A stretch of DNA of 44,720 bases from an uncultured Flavobacteriales bacterium (GCA_913051935.1 CAJXCU010000016.1:1-44720), one strand, 5' to 3'. Shown: positions 26,474 to 35,663, numbered from the stretch's first letter. The notes: a model not told the origin generated them from the letters alone. A program made the numbers and translations.

Positions 26474-28880
26474 ACCAATTTAGTGGATTTAATTTTGAAA
26501 GCTTCGAGCTATTGTCAACATAGTAATCTCCTGTATATCCGTAGCCGTATCCATAGCCGTATCCATACCCATAGCCGTATCCATAACCCTTGTTCCCATA
26601 TGTACCATTCAATAATATAGCCATGTTCGGTAGGCGATTGTCATTCTTTAAATCCAGTGCAATGTGAAGCATTTTTCTTGGAAGCTGATGCGCCCTAACA
26701 ACGTATACTACCGTATCGGCATATTTAGCAATTAGTAGTGTATCACTAACAATACCAACAGGGGCAGTATCTACAATGATGTAGTCATATTTTGATTTGA
26801 GCTGCGTAAAAAGCGCCTCTATTTTCGGAGACATCAATAATTCCGAAGGATTAGGGGGTATGTCACCTGATGGAAGAACATCTATATTCGCATTTATTTC
26901 TGAGGTGTAAATGTATTTTTGAATATCATCACCTGAATTTATAAGGTAGTTTGTAATCCCTTTGGACCTCATATTCCCTAAATAATCTTCAAGCTTCGGT
27001 GCACGTAAATCCATACCTAAAATCAATACTTTTTTACCCGATAATGCGAGCGATAGAGAAAAGTTAATGGCAGTAAATGATTTTCCCTCTTTGGCTACTG
27101 TTGAAGTGATAAATATCGTTTTACATTTTATGTCTTTATCGGCCATCATAAAGTCGATATTGGTCCGAAGTGTTCTAAAAGCCTCCGATATTGCTGTTTT
27201 ACTTCCTTTGGATATTACGATATTGGCATTTTTTTCTCCCAATGGTATATTTCCAATGTAGGGAAGGTTCAGTTTATCTGTATCTGTCTTACTGTATACT
27301 TTATCCTTGAAAAAGTCTAAGAAATATACGATCACAATTCCAAGAACGAATGATATTAATAGTGCCAAACTGAATGTGAACATCTTTTTTGGTGAAACAA
27401 TTGCATTGTTTGAATATGCCTTGTCGATTATTTTTGCATTACCCATCCCAACGGCGGATGAAATTAAGGCTTCCTCTCTTTTTTCGAGTAGATACAAATA
27501 GAGCTTTTCTTTAATTTCTTGTTGTCTTTTAATTGACCTTAGCTTTTTTTCAAATGAGGGTATCGTTTTTAAGCTTGAATCAATTTTTTGTATTTCACCT
27601 TTTATAGACCCTACGATATCCGAATTATTTTCTACTAGATTGTCTATACTTAGTTTAATATTATTTTTTAATTCAATTATTTTGTTCGTTAATTCGACGA
27701 CATTCGGGTTTTTTTCGGTTGATTTTCTTAATAATTCCAATCTTTTGAGCACCAATTTATTGTGCTCTGTTATTGATTGCTCTATGTATGGGTCTGTAAT
27801 ACCTAAATTTACAGGAGCTAAGTCTTCTACACCTTTATTTTTTGTAATGTGGTCTTTTATATTTTGCGCAAGGACCAATTGCATATTGGCGTTGATATAT
27901 TTGTCCTGAATTTCCCTGTTTTGTGCAAGCTTATTCTGTGATTCAAATTTATAGTCGATTAAATGATTGGCAACTTTTATTGATTCCAGGCTATCTTCAA
28001 TTATTTTAAGCTCTGATGTTAATATTTTTATTCTGTCATTGATGAAATTTGTGGTACCGATGGATATTTGATTTTTATCTTGTTTCGCGTCTTTGTTGTA
28101 ATTTATGATTAACGTATTTAGAATATCCACTGCCTTTGGACTTGAACTATAGGTTAGAGATAAATCAATGATAGTCGAGTTTAATTTTACAGACTCAATT
28201 CTTAGATAGCTTCTGTATTTATCGATTGTACTTTTTTGAGGCAATAATTGAAATTTGTAATTATTATTCAATGATGACTTCGTGAAGAAAGCAGTCTTTT
28301 TAAGCTTGTAAGAAATTTGCTCATTGAGTTTGTAAAATTTGTTGTACTTAATTTTATTTATTTCCTCATTGTTTTCATTTCGAACTGATATTTCATTGTT
28401 CAAAAATTTAAAGTATTTACTGGTCGAGTAATCTTCAAATATTGAGCTATCTGTGTATTGAAATTCAATTTCGAATGGGGCTTGTTTATAAATTTCTGAT
28501 TTTTTGAAGCCTGTATAATTACCAATTCGGTAATATTCATATCGTAGGTTTAGATCACGAACCACCAGGTTCATGAGTCTTCTTGATTTTAAATTTGATA
28601 TTTCGTTATCAATAAATAGGCCCTCATTAAATATGGTTAAATCCTCGAAAGCAGAAGTTTCTGACATTCCCGTTCCGCCTTTTTGATTATTCTTAATCAT
28701 AACTGTGATTGCGGCTTCATATTTCGGAATGGAGTAATGAAGGTAAGAATAGGCTACAACCAGGGCGGATATAATGAGAAATGAATAGAGCTTCCAATAA
28801 GACAAGTGTTTGATGAGTATTGCCTTGTAGTTAGATTTTAAAATCTCATTTAAATCTATATTTGAGTTTTGATTTTCCAG
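26460..28880 (-). CDS. Wzc-type chain-length regulator and tyrosine autokinase
   Basis: This inner-membrane BY-kinase controls polymer length and export with the Wza channel. It has a Wzz-like periplasmic part with coiled coils between two membrane helices (about 31-49 and 500-525). A cytosolic kinase follows with Walker A STVAKEGKS, A' VLILGMDLRAPKL and Walker B YDYIIVDTAP, and a Tyr-rich tail. The tail holds nine Gly-Tyr pairs (26588-26535) ahead of TGDYY, the autophosphorylation cluster. The start is unusual: no ATG, GTG or TTG lies in frame before the TTG at 28805, which falls just before the first helix. The frame stays open to the wza stop and encodes a family-like N-terminus, NIDLNEILKSNYKAILIKH, so I extend to a CTG at 28880. 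Confidence 0.88.
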   Translation of the reverse strand: MENQNSNIDLNEILKSNYKAILIKHLSYWKLYSFLIISALVVAYSYLHYSIPKYEAAITVMIKNNQKGGTGMSETSAFEDLTIFNEGLFIDNEISNLKSRRLMNLVVRDLNLRYEYYRIGNYTGFKKSEIYKQAPFEIEFQYTDSSIFEDYSTSKYFKFLNNEISVRNENNEEINKIKYNKFYKLNEQISYKLKKTAFFTKSSLNNNYKFQLLPQKSTIDKYRSYLRIESVKLNSTIIDLSLTYSSSPKAVDILNTLIINYNKDAKQDKNQISIGTTNFINDRIKILTSELKIIEDSLESIKVANHLIDYKFESQNKLAQNREIQDKYINANMQLVLAQNIKDHITKNKGVEDLAPVNLGITDPYIEQSITEHNKLVLKRLELLRKSTEKNPNVVELTNKIIELKNNIKLSIDNLVENNSDIVGSIKGEIQKIDSSLKTIPSFEKKLRSIKRQQEIKEKLYLYLLEKREEALISSAVGMGNAKIIDKAYSNNAIVSPKKMFTFSLALLISFVLGIVIVYFLDFFKDKVYSKTDTDKLNLPYIGNIPLGEKNANIVISKGSKTAISEAFRTLRTNIDFMMADKDIKCKTIFITSTVAKEGKSFTAINFSLSLALSGKKVLILGMDLRAPKLEDYLGNMRSKGITNYLINSGDDIQKYIYTSEINANIDVLPSGDIPPNPSELLMSPKIEALFTQLKSKYDYIIVDTAPVGIVSDTLLIAKYADTVVYVVRAHQLPRKMLHIALDLKNDNRLPNMAILLNGTYGNKGYGYGYGYGYGYGYGYGYTGDYYVDNSSKLSKLNPLNWFKKK
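26535..26588 (-). repeat. Gly-Tyr tandem repeat in the Wzc tail
   Basis: Nine consecutive GGN-TAY codon pairs encode (Gly-Tyr)9, followed by TGDYY. The codons vary (GGT, GGA, GGC, GGG; TAT, TAC), so the repeat is kept by selection on the protein rather than by recent slippage. It is the likely tyrosine phosphorylation cluster. Confidence 0.85.
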
Positions 28881-28882
28881 TT

Positions 28883-29653
28883 TTAGTTGATTATAAGATT
28901 AATTGCAGTAAGAATTAGTGAAGTTACTGATACAAACGGAAGGACAAATTGGTTGAAGGTAAGTACCGATTTCGATTTTTTCTGAGGGACGTAAATAATG
29001 TCATTTTGCTTTAAAAAGAAAACTTCAGAGTTAAATATGTCTTTACTGGTCATATCTAGAATATATTCCTTACGTTCTTGATTAATTTCTCTCACCAAAT
29101 GAACTTCCTTCCTATTACTGAAGTTGGTCAGGTCGCCTGAAAGGGATAATGCTTGAAAAACATTAATTCTCTCATTTGGCACATTAAAAGTACCCGGGTT
29201 ATTGACCTCACCTACAACTGTAATCTTGAAATTTAATAGATTGACTTGCACATATGGATCATTCACGTATTCCTCAAGTTGAGTCTGTATTTCTTGAACT
29301 ATTTCCTGTCTATATCGACCAGCAACATTTATTTCACCAATAAATGGGATTGAAATATTTCCTTTTTCGTCTACCAAAAAACCTCCCTTTGACGGTACGC
29401 CTGAACTGTATGTTACCAAGCCTTGTGAATTTTCAAATTTAGTTGTAAATAATTCATTGGCCTCTTTGTCTTTGGATATCAAAAGGATTTGGAGGTAATC
29501 ATTCTTTTCAATTTTAATATCATAGTTCTCATGAAGGTTCACACCTTTCGCTATAGTTCCATAATTAAGCAAAAGCGCCTCTTTGTGATTTGAACAAGAC
29601 GAAATGAATAGCACAAATAAGAGATAAAACGGATATTTTAAATTTTTAATCAT
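28883..29653 (-). CDS. Wza-type polysaccharide export lipoprotein
   Basis: The 256-residue protein is an export lipoprotein that forms the outer-membrane exit channel for the glycan. It has a lipoprotein signal (LLFVLFISSCSN, Cys20), a poly_export domain (about 40-135, with YDIKIEKNDYLQI and GNISIPFIGEINVAG), and a SLBB domain (about 140-225, ITVVGEVNNPGTFNVP). A C-terminal hydrophobic helix (about 230-254) could cross the membrane. Shorter than E. coli Wza (379), but normal for Bacteroidota. The ATG overlaps the sugar transferase stop (ATGA), and wzc follows directly. Confidence 0.93.
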   Translation of the reverse strand: MIKNLKYPFYLLFVLFISSCSNHKEALLLNYGTIAKGVNLHENYDIKIEKNDYLQILLISKDKEANELFTTKFENSQGLVTYSSGVPSKGGFLVDEKGNISIPFIGEINVAGRYRQEIVQEIQTQLEEYVNDPYVQVNLLNFKITVVGEVNNPGTFNVPNERINVFQALSLSGDLTNFSNRKEVHLVREINQERKEYILDMTSKDIFNSEVFFLKQNDIIYVPQKKSKSVLTFNQFVLPFVSVTSLILTAINLIIN

Positions 29654-30645
29654 GAACTCCTTACTTTGTAAATCAATAAGTTTCTAAGTGCTTTAAAAAA
29701 TAAAATCAAATCAGTTGTATAAGGTTTATTTGATTTCAATTCAATGTATTTTTTTTCTGCTTTTATAACCTCCTCTTTCGAGGATTTGTAATTTAACGCA
29801 ACATATGGAGGGATGCAGCCTGGTTTATACTTTAATCGCTCATTCTGATAATCGATTGATAAACCGTTGAAGTATGCCTCACTGAGTGGACGTAATCCCA
29901 ATAATTTCATTTCTCCTTTGAATACATTAATTATTTGGGGTAATTCATCGAGGTAATACTTCCTCATCCATTTCCCCCATATTGTTACGCGAAAATCATT
30001 GTTAAGTTTCCCTTTTTCACTGTAGCCACTATTTTTTATCATAAAATCCTGCAGATATTCTGAATAGGGGTGCATTGTTCTGATCTTATAGACACCAATT
30101 TTACGTTTATTTTTACCAAGTCTAGTCATCTTAAATAGTGGGCCGTAGCTTGGTTTAGATTGGTTTTTTGGTTCCTTTGATTTTTTTAGTTCTGCATACA
30201 AAATAGAATTAAGCGACTTAATTTGGCGAATCGTAAAGCCTGCATAGGCCATTCTTCCGAGGCCTTCTGCTTTTGATAGTATTTTGAATTTTCCTCTGAA
30301 AAGAATTGTATATACCCATTTAAACAAAAATAAGCGGGGAAGCAACCTTAGCAGTATAAATTCATTGATTACGATTAACGTGGCAAGTAATTTAAAGCTA
30401 TTTTTCTCGATTCTATTCAGTCTTGCCTTTAATGTTTCAAATCCGACTATTACAGTTTGATTTGCTTGTAAATAAGCATTTAGATTTTGTAATTTTTCTT
30501 GAAGTTGAATCACATCATTGCATTTTGTAGTTATGCAGATGTAAGGCTCAAATGTGTTTTTGGGAAAATCTTTGTTAAGATCAATATATAAGACTTGATT
30601 TTCAACGATTTCATGCCCAATTAAGGCATGTATGTTTTTTAACAT
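29650..30645 (-). CDS. Initiating undecaprenyl-phosphate sugar transferase (Bacteroidota type)
   Basis: The 331-residue enzyme should move the first sugar phosphate to undecaprenyl phosphate. The C-terminal half is a Bac_transf domain with SYGPLFKMTRLG, VYKIRTMHPYSEYLQ, the core WMRKYYLDELPQIINVFKGE and LGLRPLSEAYF, and YKPGCIPPY. A membrane-facing hydrophobic stretch (about 84-115) and the segment ILSKAEGLGRMAYAGF precede it. The N-terminal 80 residues have no known domain. This layout is that of the divergent sugar transferases of Bacteroidota exopolysaccharide clusters, not of short PglC. It ends overlapping wza. Confidence 0.9.
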   Translation of the reverse strand: MLKNIHALIGHEIVENQVLYIDLNKDFPKNTFEPYICITTKCNDVIQLQEKLQNLNAYLQANQTVIVGFETLKARLNRIEKNSFKLLATLIVINEFILLRLLPRLFLFKWVYTILFRGKFKILSKAEGLGRMAYAGFTIRQIKSLNSILYAELKKSKEPKNQSKPSYGPLFKMTRLGKNKRKIGVYKIRTMHPYSEYLQDFMIKNSGYSEKGKLNNDFRVTIWGKWMRKYYLDELPQIINVFKGEMKLLGLRPLSEAYFNGLSIDYQNERLKYKPGCIPPYVALNYKSSKEEVIKAEKKYIELKSNKPYTTDLILFFKALRNLLIYKVRSS

Positions 30646-30660
30646 AACTAAACCTTGTTG

Positions 30661-32697
30661 TTATTGATTCAACTTCACAAGCCTGCTTTGGGTCCTTTGA
30701 CCACTTCCATTGAAGATGTTTATCAGATAAACGCCATTGTTTAGCTCCTCAAACCGTTGACTTGTTATAAAGTCGGCGATACTGCTTTTAGTAACAATAA
30801 GTTTTTTTCCCGAAAAATCAAATAACTCGATAGTATTTATGCCCTCAAATTCTTTTGAAACGCTTACATTCAACGAGTTAGAATATGGATTTGGAAAAAA
30901 TGTTACTGCGTCATTGGTCGTACTTAGTTCTTCGATATCTAAAGTTGATTCTTCTGGGGTATCGTCTTCGTTTTGATTTAGTGTCGGATTATCCTGCACT
31001 GCCATGGCAGAAGGTGTCCGTACAAAACAAGGGGCGCCATAATCTCCAAGATTGGTTTTTACCCGAACTCTAAAGGTTGTATTGAAGCTATTTGCCCAAA
31101 TACCGTCGATTCCCGCTGGAGTTGAAGCTCCAAACATATTAATCCTCATTCCTCTTGCCATTGAACCATAAGTGGCCTTATCCCGAACAATTGTTTGTGT
31201 TGTAATATCGCCGCCGCTTCCATCTAACTCTGTAACTTCATATGTATATGTTGAAAAGCCATAAAGGTTGTATGCAAGCAAAATTGTAGAAACACTAGCC
31301 ATATTGTATGGCGAGGCAAAGGTTCCACATTGTGAGCTTCCAGCTGCAGGGAATAGACCATCCCTAATATTTACAGTCGGACTAGAATTTACCGAAACAA
31401 CGCGTTCAACTCCAAAAGGACTCCAAACACCTCCAGACTTTACCCTTACTGAAATACGATAGCTTTTACCATATGGATTCCCCCCTGGAAAATTAGTTAT
31501 CGGGCCAAAATCCGACATAAAAAGTGTCAGATCTGTTGGACTTTCTATAAATTCATTTCCCCCTGTTGCAGTTAAATATGTCGTTGACGCGGCTCCGACT
31601 CTGTATCTAAATTGGTAATCTTCAACTGCACATACAGCAGTTTCTGAAAGTATGGGGTCGTAATAGACATAATCGATTACTTTTCCATCCTCTGAAGCTT
31701 CAAGTTTAGAGCCACATGGAGTAGTTATTTCACAGCTTGGTCCATATGCTCCCCATGTTCCGTCAATGAAAGCAGAAACTCTCACGTCCACAGTCATTCC
31801 GTAGGTAACCCATGATATCGAGGCGGGAGTTCCGCTGTAAGTCGACCATCCAACGGGCATTAGTACACAGCACTGGCTTGTAACCATATCAGGGGTTACC
31901 ACTGTTGTGTTTGTTCCGTCTGTAACCTCATATCTGTATGCTGTAGCTGAAGGTAAGGTCTGCGCACACAAAGAAGTATTCAGAAAAGGTATGGAGGTGT
32001 TACAATAATTATCGAGCTGACTTACTGGAGGATTTGGGGTAGTGATGTTACAGCTAGTACCATATGACCCATACGTACCATTTACCTTAACTTTCACTCG
32101 AACTGAATAGGTTGTTGCATAATCTGCAAAAGACGACGGGAAGTCACTCATTGCAAAGGCTCTAATTGTACCTGAATTTTTTTCAAATTCTTCGACGGCC
32201 AATGTTGTTTGATTCGTAAGTTCGAACGTAAATGCCTCGGCTCCTGAAATATTGTTTGCATATACTGGGGTATTGAATGCTGCCAAGACAGAATTACACT
32301 GGGAGGCTTGTACTTGTGTAACGGGTGATGGAGTTATTACAAAGCATTCTACACCACTTGGAACGCTATAATTAGTCGTTACACCTGTCCATGTTCTAAC
32401 GGTAACTTTGTACGTAGTACCGTAGGTAATTCCCGCGAGCGGGAAACTTGAAAGGTTTGCATAACGTCCTGCAACTCTACCAAAAGTAATTAAGGAGTCG
32501 GTTTGAAAAGTTGTTTGATTTTCAACATCAAAAATGTAGCCCCCGATCCCTCCTTTCTTGATTGCAAAAAAATTTGAATTTATGGTGGGTAAATTATAGT
32601 TGAAGCAGTAGGTGTTGGTTAATCTTGTTACCGGAGACTGCGAAAAGAGTACGTGCGACACCAAAAAAAAGAAAAATAAACAAAGTCTACCCTGCAT
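30661..32697 (-). CDS. T9SS type A sorted surface protein with five repeat modules
   Basis: The 678-residue protein has a signal peptide (MQGRLCLFFFFLVSHVLFSQ) and five related modules at about 22-122, 125-221, 224-327, 328-440 and 442-561. Each has a strand pattern ending in a form of Y.V.V....G.YG..C.ITTP, with pairs of cysteines that could form disulfides. An acidic linker (about 565-595) leads to a T9SS type A C-terminal domain (PNPYSNSLNVSVS, IELFDFSGKKL, GVYLINIFNGSG). That domain directs crossing of the outer membrane and attachment to the cell surface. The ATG at 32697 is chosen; the longer TTG-started frame would spoil the signal. It lies inside the polysaccharide cluster. Function unknown; an adhesin or glycan-binding role is likely. 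Confidence 0.9.
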   Translation of the reverse strand: MQGRLCLFFFFLVSHVLFSQSPVTRLTNTYCFNYNLPTINSNFFAIKKGGIGGYIFDVENQTTFQTDSLITFGRVAGRYANLSSFPLAGITYGTTYKVTVRTWTGVTTNYSVPSGVECFVITPSPVTQVQASQCNSVLAAFNTPVYANNISGAEAFTFELTNQTTLAVEEFEKNSGTIRAFAMSDFPSSFADYATTYSVRVKVKVNGTYGSYGTSCNITTPNPPVSQLDNYCNTSIPFLNTSLCAQTLPSATAYRYEVTDGTNTTVVTPDMVTSQCCVLMPVGWSTYSGTPASISWVTYGMTVDVRVSAFIDGTWGAYGPSCEITTPCGSKLEASEDGKVIDYVYYDPILSETAVCAVEDYQFRYRVGAASTTYLTATGGNEFIESPTDLTLFMSDFGPITNFPGGNPYGKSYRISVRVKSGGVWSPFGVERVVSVNSSPTVNIRDGLFPAAGSSQCGTFASPYNMASVSTILLAYNLYGFSTYTYEVTELDGSGGDITTQTIVRDKATYGSMARGMRINMFGASTPAGIDGIWANSFNTTFRVRVKTNLGDYGAPCFVRTPSAMAVQDNPTLNQNEDDTPEESTLDIEELSTTNDAVTFFPNPYSNSLNVSVSKEFEGINTIELFDFSGKKLIVTKSSIADFITSQRFEELNNGVYLINIFNGSGQRTQSRLVKLNQ

Positions 32698-32790
32698 ACT
32701 GAAACTAATTTGATAGTAAAGATAAGATATTCTATCCAATTCTTCCAATTTACAAATAGGAAAAAGGACTATGACGTTTAAGTTAGCTAC

Positions 32791-33555
32791 TTATGAATTC
32801 TTTGATGTAGAAATAATTATCTTTTTGATAATATTTTTTAAGTTTTGAAAAACTAATTCTTGAAGCCACAATATTGGGTTATTTGTCCACCTTTGAGGAT
32901 GAAAATTAATCATTATTTGATCAGGTAAATTACCCAAGGACAGCGCTAGTATGATATCGTCAGTATGTTTAAACTTATAATCGAATGGTGTCTTTACTTT
33001 ATCGCGAATACTGAATTTCTTGTTGTTCCACGAACGACCAGTATCCGTAATATACATTACTTTTTCAAAGTTTACATCGAAGTAGGGTTCGCCAATTATA
33101 TCAAAATCGGCATACTTATAATTGTTCCATAAATCTTTGCTATCATACTTTGACATCGGGCTGCCATGCATGCAAATAGTCTCAATTGATGCTATTTGTC
33201 TGAACTCATTTAAATCTTCTTCGAATTTTTTAATTGCTTCAGCCTCATTACCCTTTTTTAGCGCCAAACATTCATAATGATATCCAATCTCATGATTTAG
33301 TTTATTGATATCTTTCATTATATGAGGTTTAAAACTTTTTTTGACGGATCGAAAATAATAAACCCCTTTGATGTCTTTTTTGGACTGTATTTTCGCAAAA
33401 GTAAGTGAATTATGAGGCTTTAAGTCTACATCGTGACGCAGTATTACGGTTTTTTGCTCAGGTTTCTTAATGAAATCAGAAAAGGTTTGAAATGAATATC
33501 CTTCTGCGATAAACGCATCTATTAATTCTTCGTATTTTTTTAACGTGAAGTCCAT
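32791..33555 (-). CDS. Polysaccharide-deacetylase-like protein
   Basis: The 254-residue protein resembles NodB-fold carbohydrate deacetylases, which remove acetyl groups from N-acetyl sugars with a metal and an Asp base. Motif 1 is present as ILRHDVDLK (Asp pair), and HEIGYHYECLAL fits the His region of motif 2. FHPQRW near the end resembles the C-terminal His motif. There is no signal peptide, so it would work in the cytosol, perhaps on a nucleotide sugar or lipid-linked intermediate. A helical, basic C-terminus (about 225-254) could touch the membrane. It lies between a DUF354 glycosyltransferase gene and the T9SS-sorted protein gene. Confidence 0.75.
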   Translation of the reverse strand: MDFTLKKYEELIDAFIAEGYSFQTFSDFIKKPEQKTVILRHDVDLKPHNSLTFAKIQSKKDIKGVYYFRSVKKSFKPHIMKDINKLNHEIGYHYECLALKKGNEAEAIKKFEEDLNEFRQIASIETICMHGSPMSKYDSKDLWNNYKYADFDIIGEPYFDVNFEKVMYITDTGRSWNNKKFSIRDKVKTPFDYKFKHTDDIILALSLGNLPDQIMINFHPQRWTNNPILWLQELVFQNLKNIIKKIIISTSKNS

Positions 33556-33602
33556 TTTTTCTTAGTTCAATCTTGGCGATTCATAAAATCAACTCGACTT
33601 TT

Positions 33603-34688
33603 TTATTGGAATGTATATTGAAATTGGGGTTGCTCGGCATGAATTTTTTTACTTTGAGGATAGTTTTGAATGTACCAAACAAAAAAGTCACAAGCATTTA
33701 TTTTATCCTTAAGGAGACTGTTTAATTTTTCACGATGATGCATTTTCAAGTCTTTTACCTCAAGCATCTCCCGAACTGCTCGGTATAATTTTTCTTGTTC
33801 ATTTGCCACAATACCCCTTGTCAATCCGTATTTTGTCTCTAACTCATTTAAAACCCCAATTTGGTTGGCGAAATCATTAAATCTTATTCCGGGCGTTCCG
33901 AGTAATGCAGATTCAACTGCCATGGACTGGCTGTCTCCGATGTATATTTTAGCGCCACTTAAGACAGTATGTATGTGATTTGGATTTATTTTCAGTCGGT
34001 ATTTATGAAACTTATCGCTAATGGGCTTTTCAGAGGTAATAAAAACTTTTCCATGTGGTACAAGGATCTCGATTAGCTTTTCCAAGATATCTTCGGATAT
34101 ACCCCTTTTATCTGTATCGTGGTAGGCGCTTAGATTTGTTGTTCGTATAATGAAGTAATCCTTTGGTAAACTATCAATCACATTTTCGTTCGGTTGAAAC
34201 TGTGAAGGGTGTAAATAGGTTAACTTATGAAATCCGTCATAGGCTGTTTTTTTATAGTTCCATTTGCCGGCATCACAGGAAATAGGTGATATGATTTCAG
34301 TAACAAAAGGGTAGGCTATTTTAGCAAATTGGGGAATAATATGCGTGTCATCCTCACTAAAGACAAAGGAAGGTATTCCAAATAATTTTCCAAGATGCGC
34401 TAATGTAGGTTCTGAACCAATCAGTATTTCGGGGCGAAATTTTCGAATATTTTTACTGATCCCAATATATTTAAAAAGAAAACTGATTATAATACCAAGT
34501 GTTGAATTTCTCCGTTGTTTTTTGTAAATATTTCTGAAATTAATGCCCTCATTTAGGCATAGTTCTTCTAGTATATCTTTGGATTTAATTAGGACTAAAG
34601 TTTCATCCCCATGTTCTTCAAGTTTTTTAATTATGTTTTTGAAAAGATGAAAATGAGCAGGATGCCCGAGAAAAAAAAGACATTTCAT
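33603..34688 (-). CDS. DUF354 family glycosyltransferase
   Basis: The 361-residue protein has a GT-B-like fold with the DUF354 pattern: MKCLFFLGHPAHFHLFKNII at the start, RPEILIGSEPTLAHLGKLFG in the middle, and a donor-side region IYIGDSQSMAVESALLGTPG that resembles nucleotide-sugar sites of MurG/UDP-GlcNAc epimerase-like enzymes. No membrane helix is obvious. DUF354 proteins are frequent in capsule and archaeal glycan clusters and are annotated as glycosyltransferases. The ATG shares a base with the preceding stop (TAATG), so translation is coupled to the acyltransferase. Donor and acceptor are unknown. Confidence 0.8.
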   Translation of the reverse strand: MKCLFFLGHPAHFHLFKNIIKKLEEHGDETLVLIKSKDILEELCLNEGINFRNIYKKQRRNSTLGIIISFLFKYIGISKNIRKFRPEILIGSEPTLAHLGKLFGIPSFVFSEDDTHIIPQFAKIAYPFVTEIISPISCDAGKWNYKKTAYDGFHKLTYLHPSQFQPNENVIDSLPKDYFIIRTTNLSAYHDTDKRGISEDILEKLIEILVPHGKVFITSEKPISDKFHKYRLKINPNHIHTVLSGAKIYIGDSQSMAVESALLGTPGIRFNDFANQIGVLNELETKYGLTRGIVANEQEKLYRAVREMLEVKDLKMHHREKLNSLLKDKINACDFFVWYIQNYPQSKKIHAEQPQFQYTFQ

Positions 34689-35218
34689 TATCGAGTCTGT
34701 GGAATTTTCTTTAATATTTTTGCAGGAGTCCCACCGGCTACAGTGAAAGCAGGTATATCATTCATAACTACGGAGTTCGTTGCTACGATCGAGTTTTCTC
34801 CTATTGTTACACCCGGCAATATCACTACATTTAAGGCAATCCAAGCTCCTCTCTTGATCGTTACTGGCTTAACGATATGTGATTCTGGTCCAAGAATTTC
34901 TCTCAATGGTAAGGTAGGATTGCTATGTGTCAAAATATTGACACCACCGGCAAGAGAAACGTAATCTTCAATAGTAATTAAATCGGGACGGACCCTATCA
35001 AGAATATTTCCTCCTCCTAAAAAAACATTTTTTCCGATTTTTACTCCCCTAAGCCTTTCTAACCTACATCTATTTTTTGCCCCAATGGGGAGCCTAGTCA
35101 TTGCAAAGCTTTGAATTAATTTTCCAAAAAAGGATTTAAATAGTTGTCCGATACTTTTTGACTCGAGGCTTGCGCTTCCGAGTTGATTTTGAGCCCATTT
35201 GAGAATTGGATTTTTCAT
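34688..35218 (-). CDS. Hexapeptide-repeat (LbH) O/N-acyltransferase
   Basis: This 176-residue acyltransferase has left-handed beta-helix repeats, (I/V)GENS and related hexads, from about 60 to 160: VKIGKNVFLGGGNIL, ITIEDYVSLAGGVNILTH, and VTIKRGAWIALNVVILPGV. The catalytic His is in NILTHSNP, and the C-terminus ends DIPAFTVAGGTPAKILKKIP, typical of the maa/NodL-type family. It should transfer acetyl or another acyl group from its CoA ester to a sugar. It directly follows the MaoC gene with a seven-base gap and overlaps the start of the DUF354 gene. Confidence 0.86.
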   Translation of the reverse strand: MKNPILKWAQNQLGSASLESKSIGQLFKSFFGKLIQSFAMTRLPIGAKNRCRLERLRGVKIGKNVFLGGGNILDRVRPDLITIEDYVSLAGGVNILTHSNPTLPLREILGPESHIVKPVTIKRGAWIALNVVILPGVTIGENSIVATNSVVMNDIPAFTVAGGTPAKILKKIPQTR

Positions 35219-35225
35219 AATCTCA

Positions 35226-35651
35226 TTAGTTGTCAGCGTAATTTATTTTGCTTGGAGGAATAACCACAGCCTCCCCATCGATAACGATATTATTGTCTTG
35301 ATTCATACAGAGCGTTTTCAATTTCATTCTGTTGCTATTTGAACCTTCCAGGACTTCTATAACTATGGTTATTTTGTCGTCTATAAATACCGGAGAGGTA
35401 AAGTTTAAGCTTTGTGAGATATATATGGTGCCATGTCCGGGAAATTCATTTCCCAATACGGCGGAAATAAAGCTACCAACAAGCAGGCCATGAGCAATTT
35501 TACTTTTAAATTTTGATGCTTTGGCATAATTGTCATTTAAATGAACAGGATTGTTATCCCCTGTACATAATGCGAAATCTTGAACCATCTTTTCAGTTAC
35601 TAGTACTGATTTTTTGTAGGTGAAGCCCGCGTTTATTTTGTTTTCTTTCAT
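35226..35651 (-). CDS. MaoC-like (R)-specific enoyl-CoA hydratase
   Basis: The 141-residue hot-dog-fold protein carries the MaoC hydratase motif TGDNNPVHLNDNYA with the catalytic Asp and His (D..x4..H) and KIAHGLLVGSFISAVLG. The family adds water to trans-2-enoyl-CoA to give (R)-3-hydroxyacyl-CoA. PhaJ from polyhydroxyalkanoate producers is a close model in length and motifs. Nothing around it belongs to fatty acid or PHA metabolism: an acyltransferase follows and a glycosyltransferase precedes it, so it may provide a hydroxyacyl group for the sugar. A short inverted repeat lies in its leader (35664-35682). Confidence 0.88.
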   Translation of the reverse strand: MKENKINAGFTYKKSVLVTEKMVQDFALCTGDNNPVHLNDNYAKASKFKSKIAHGLLVGSFISAVLGNEFPGHGTIYISQSLNFTSPVFIDDKITIVIEVLEGSNSNRMKLKTLCMNQDNNIVIDGEAVVIPPSKINYADN

Positions 35652-35663
35652 TTATGACATCTT

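Noticed and set aside
26535..26588. Possible CRISPR-like or microsatellite array
   Set aside because: The repeat is a coding Gly-Tyr run in frame with the wzc kinase gene, with no spacers.
32698..32748. TTG-started N-terminal extension of the T9SS-sorted protein
   Set aside because: The extension has charged residues in front of a clean signal peptide that starts at the ATG at 32697.
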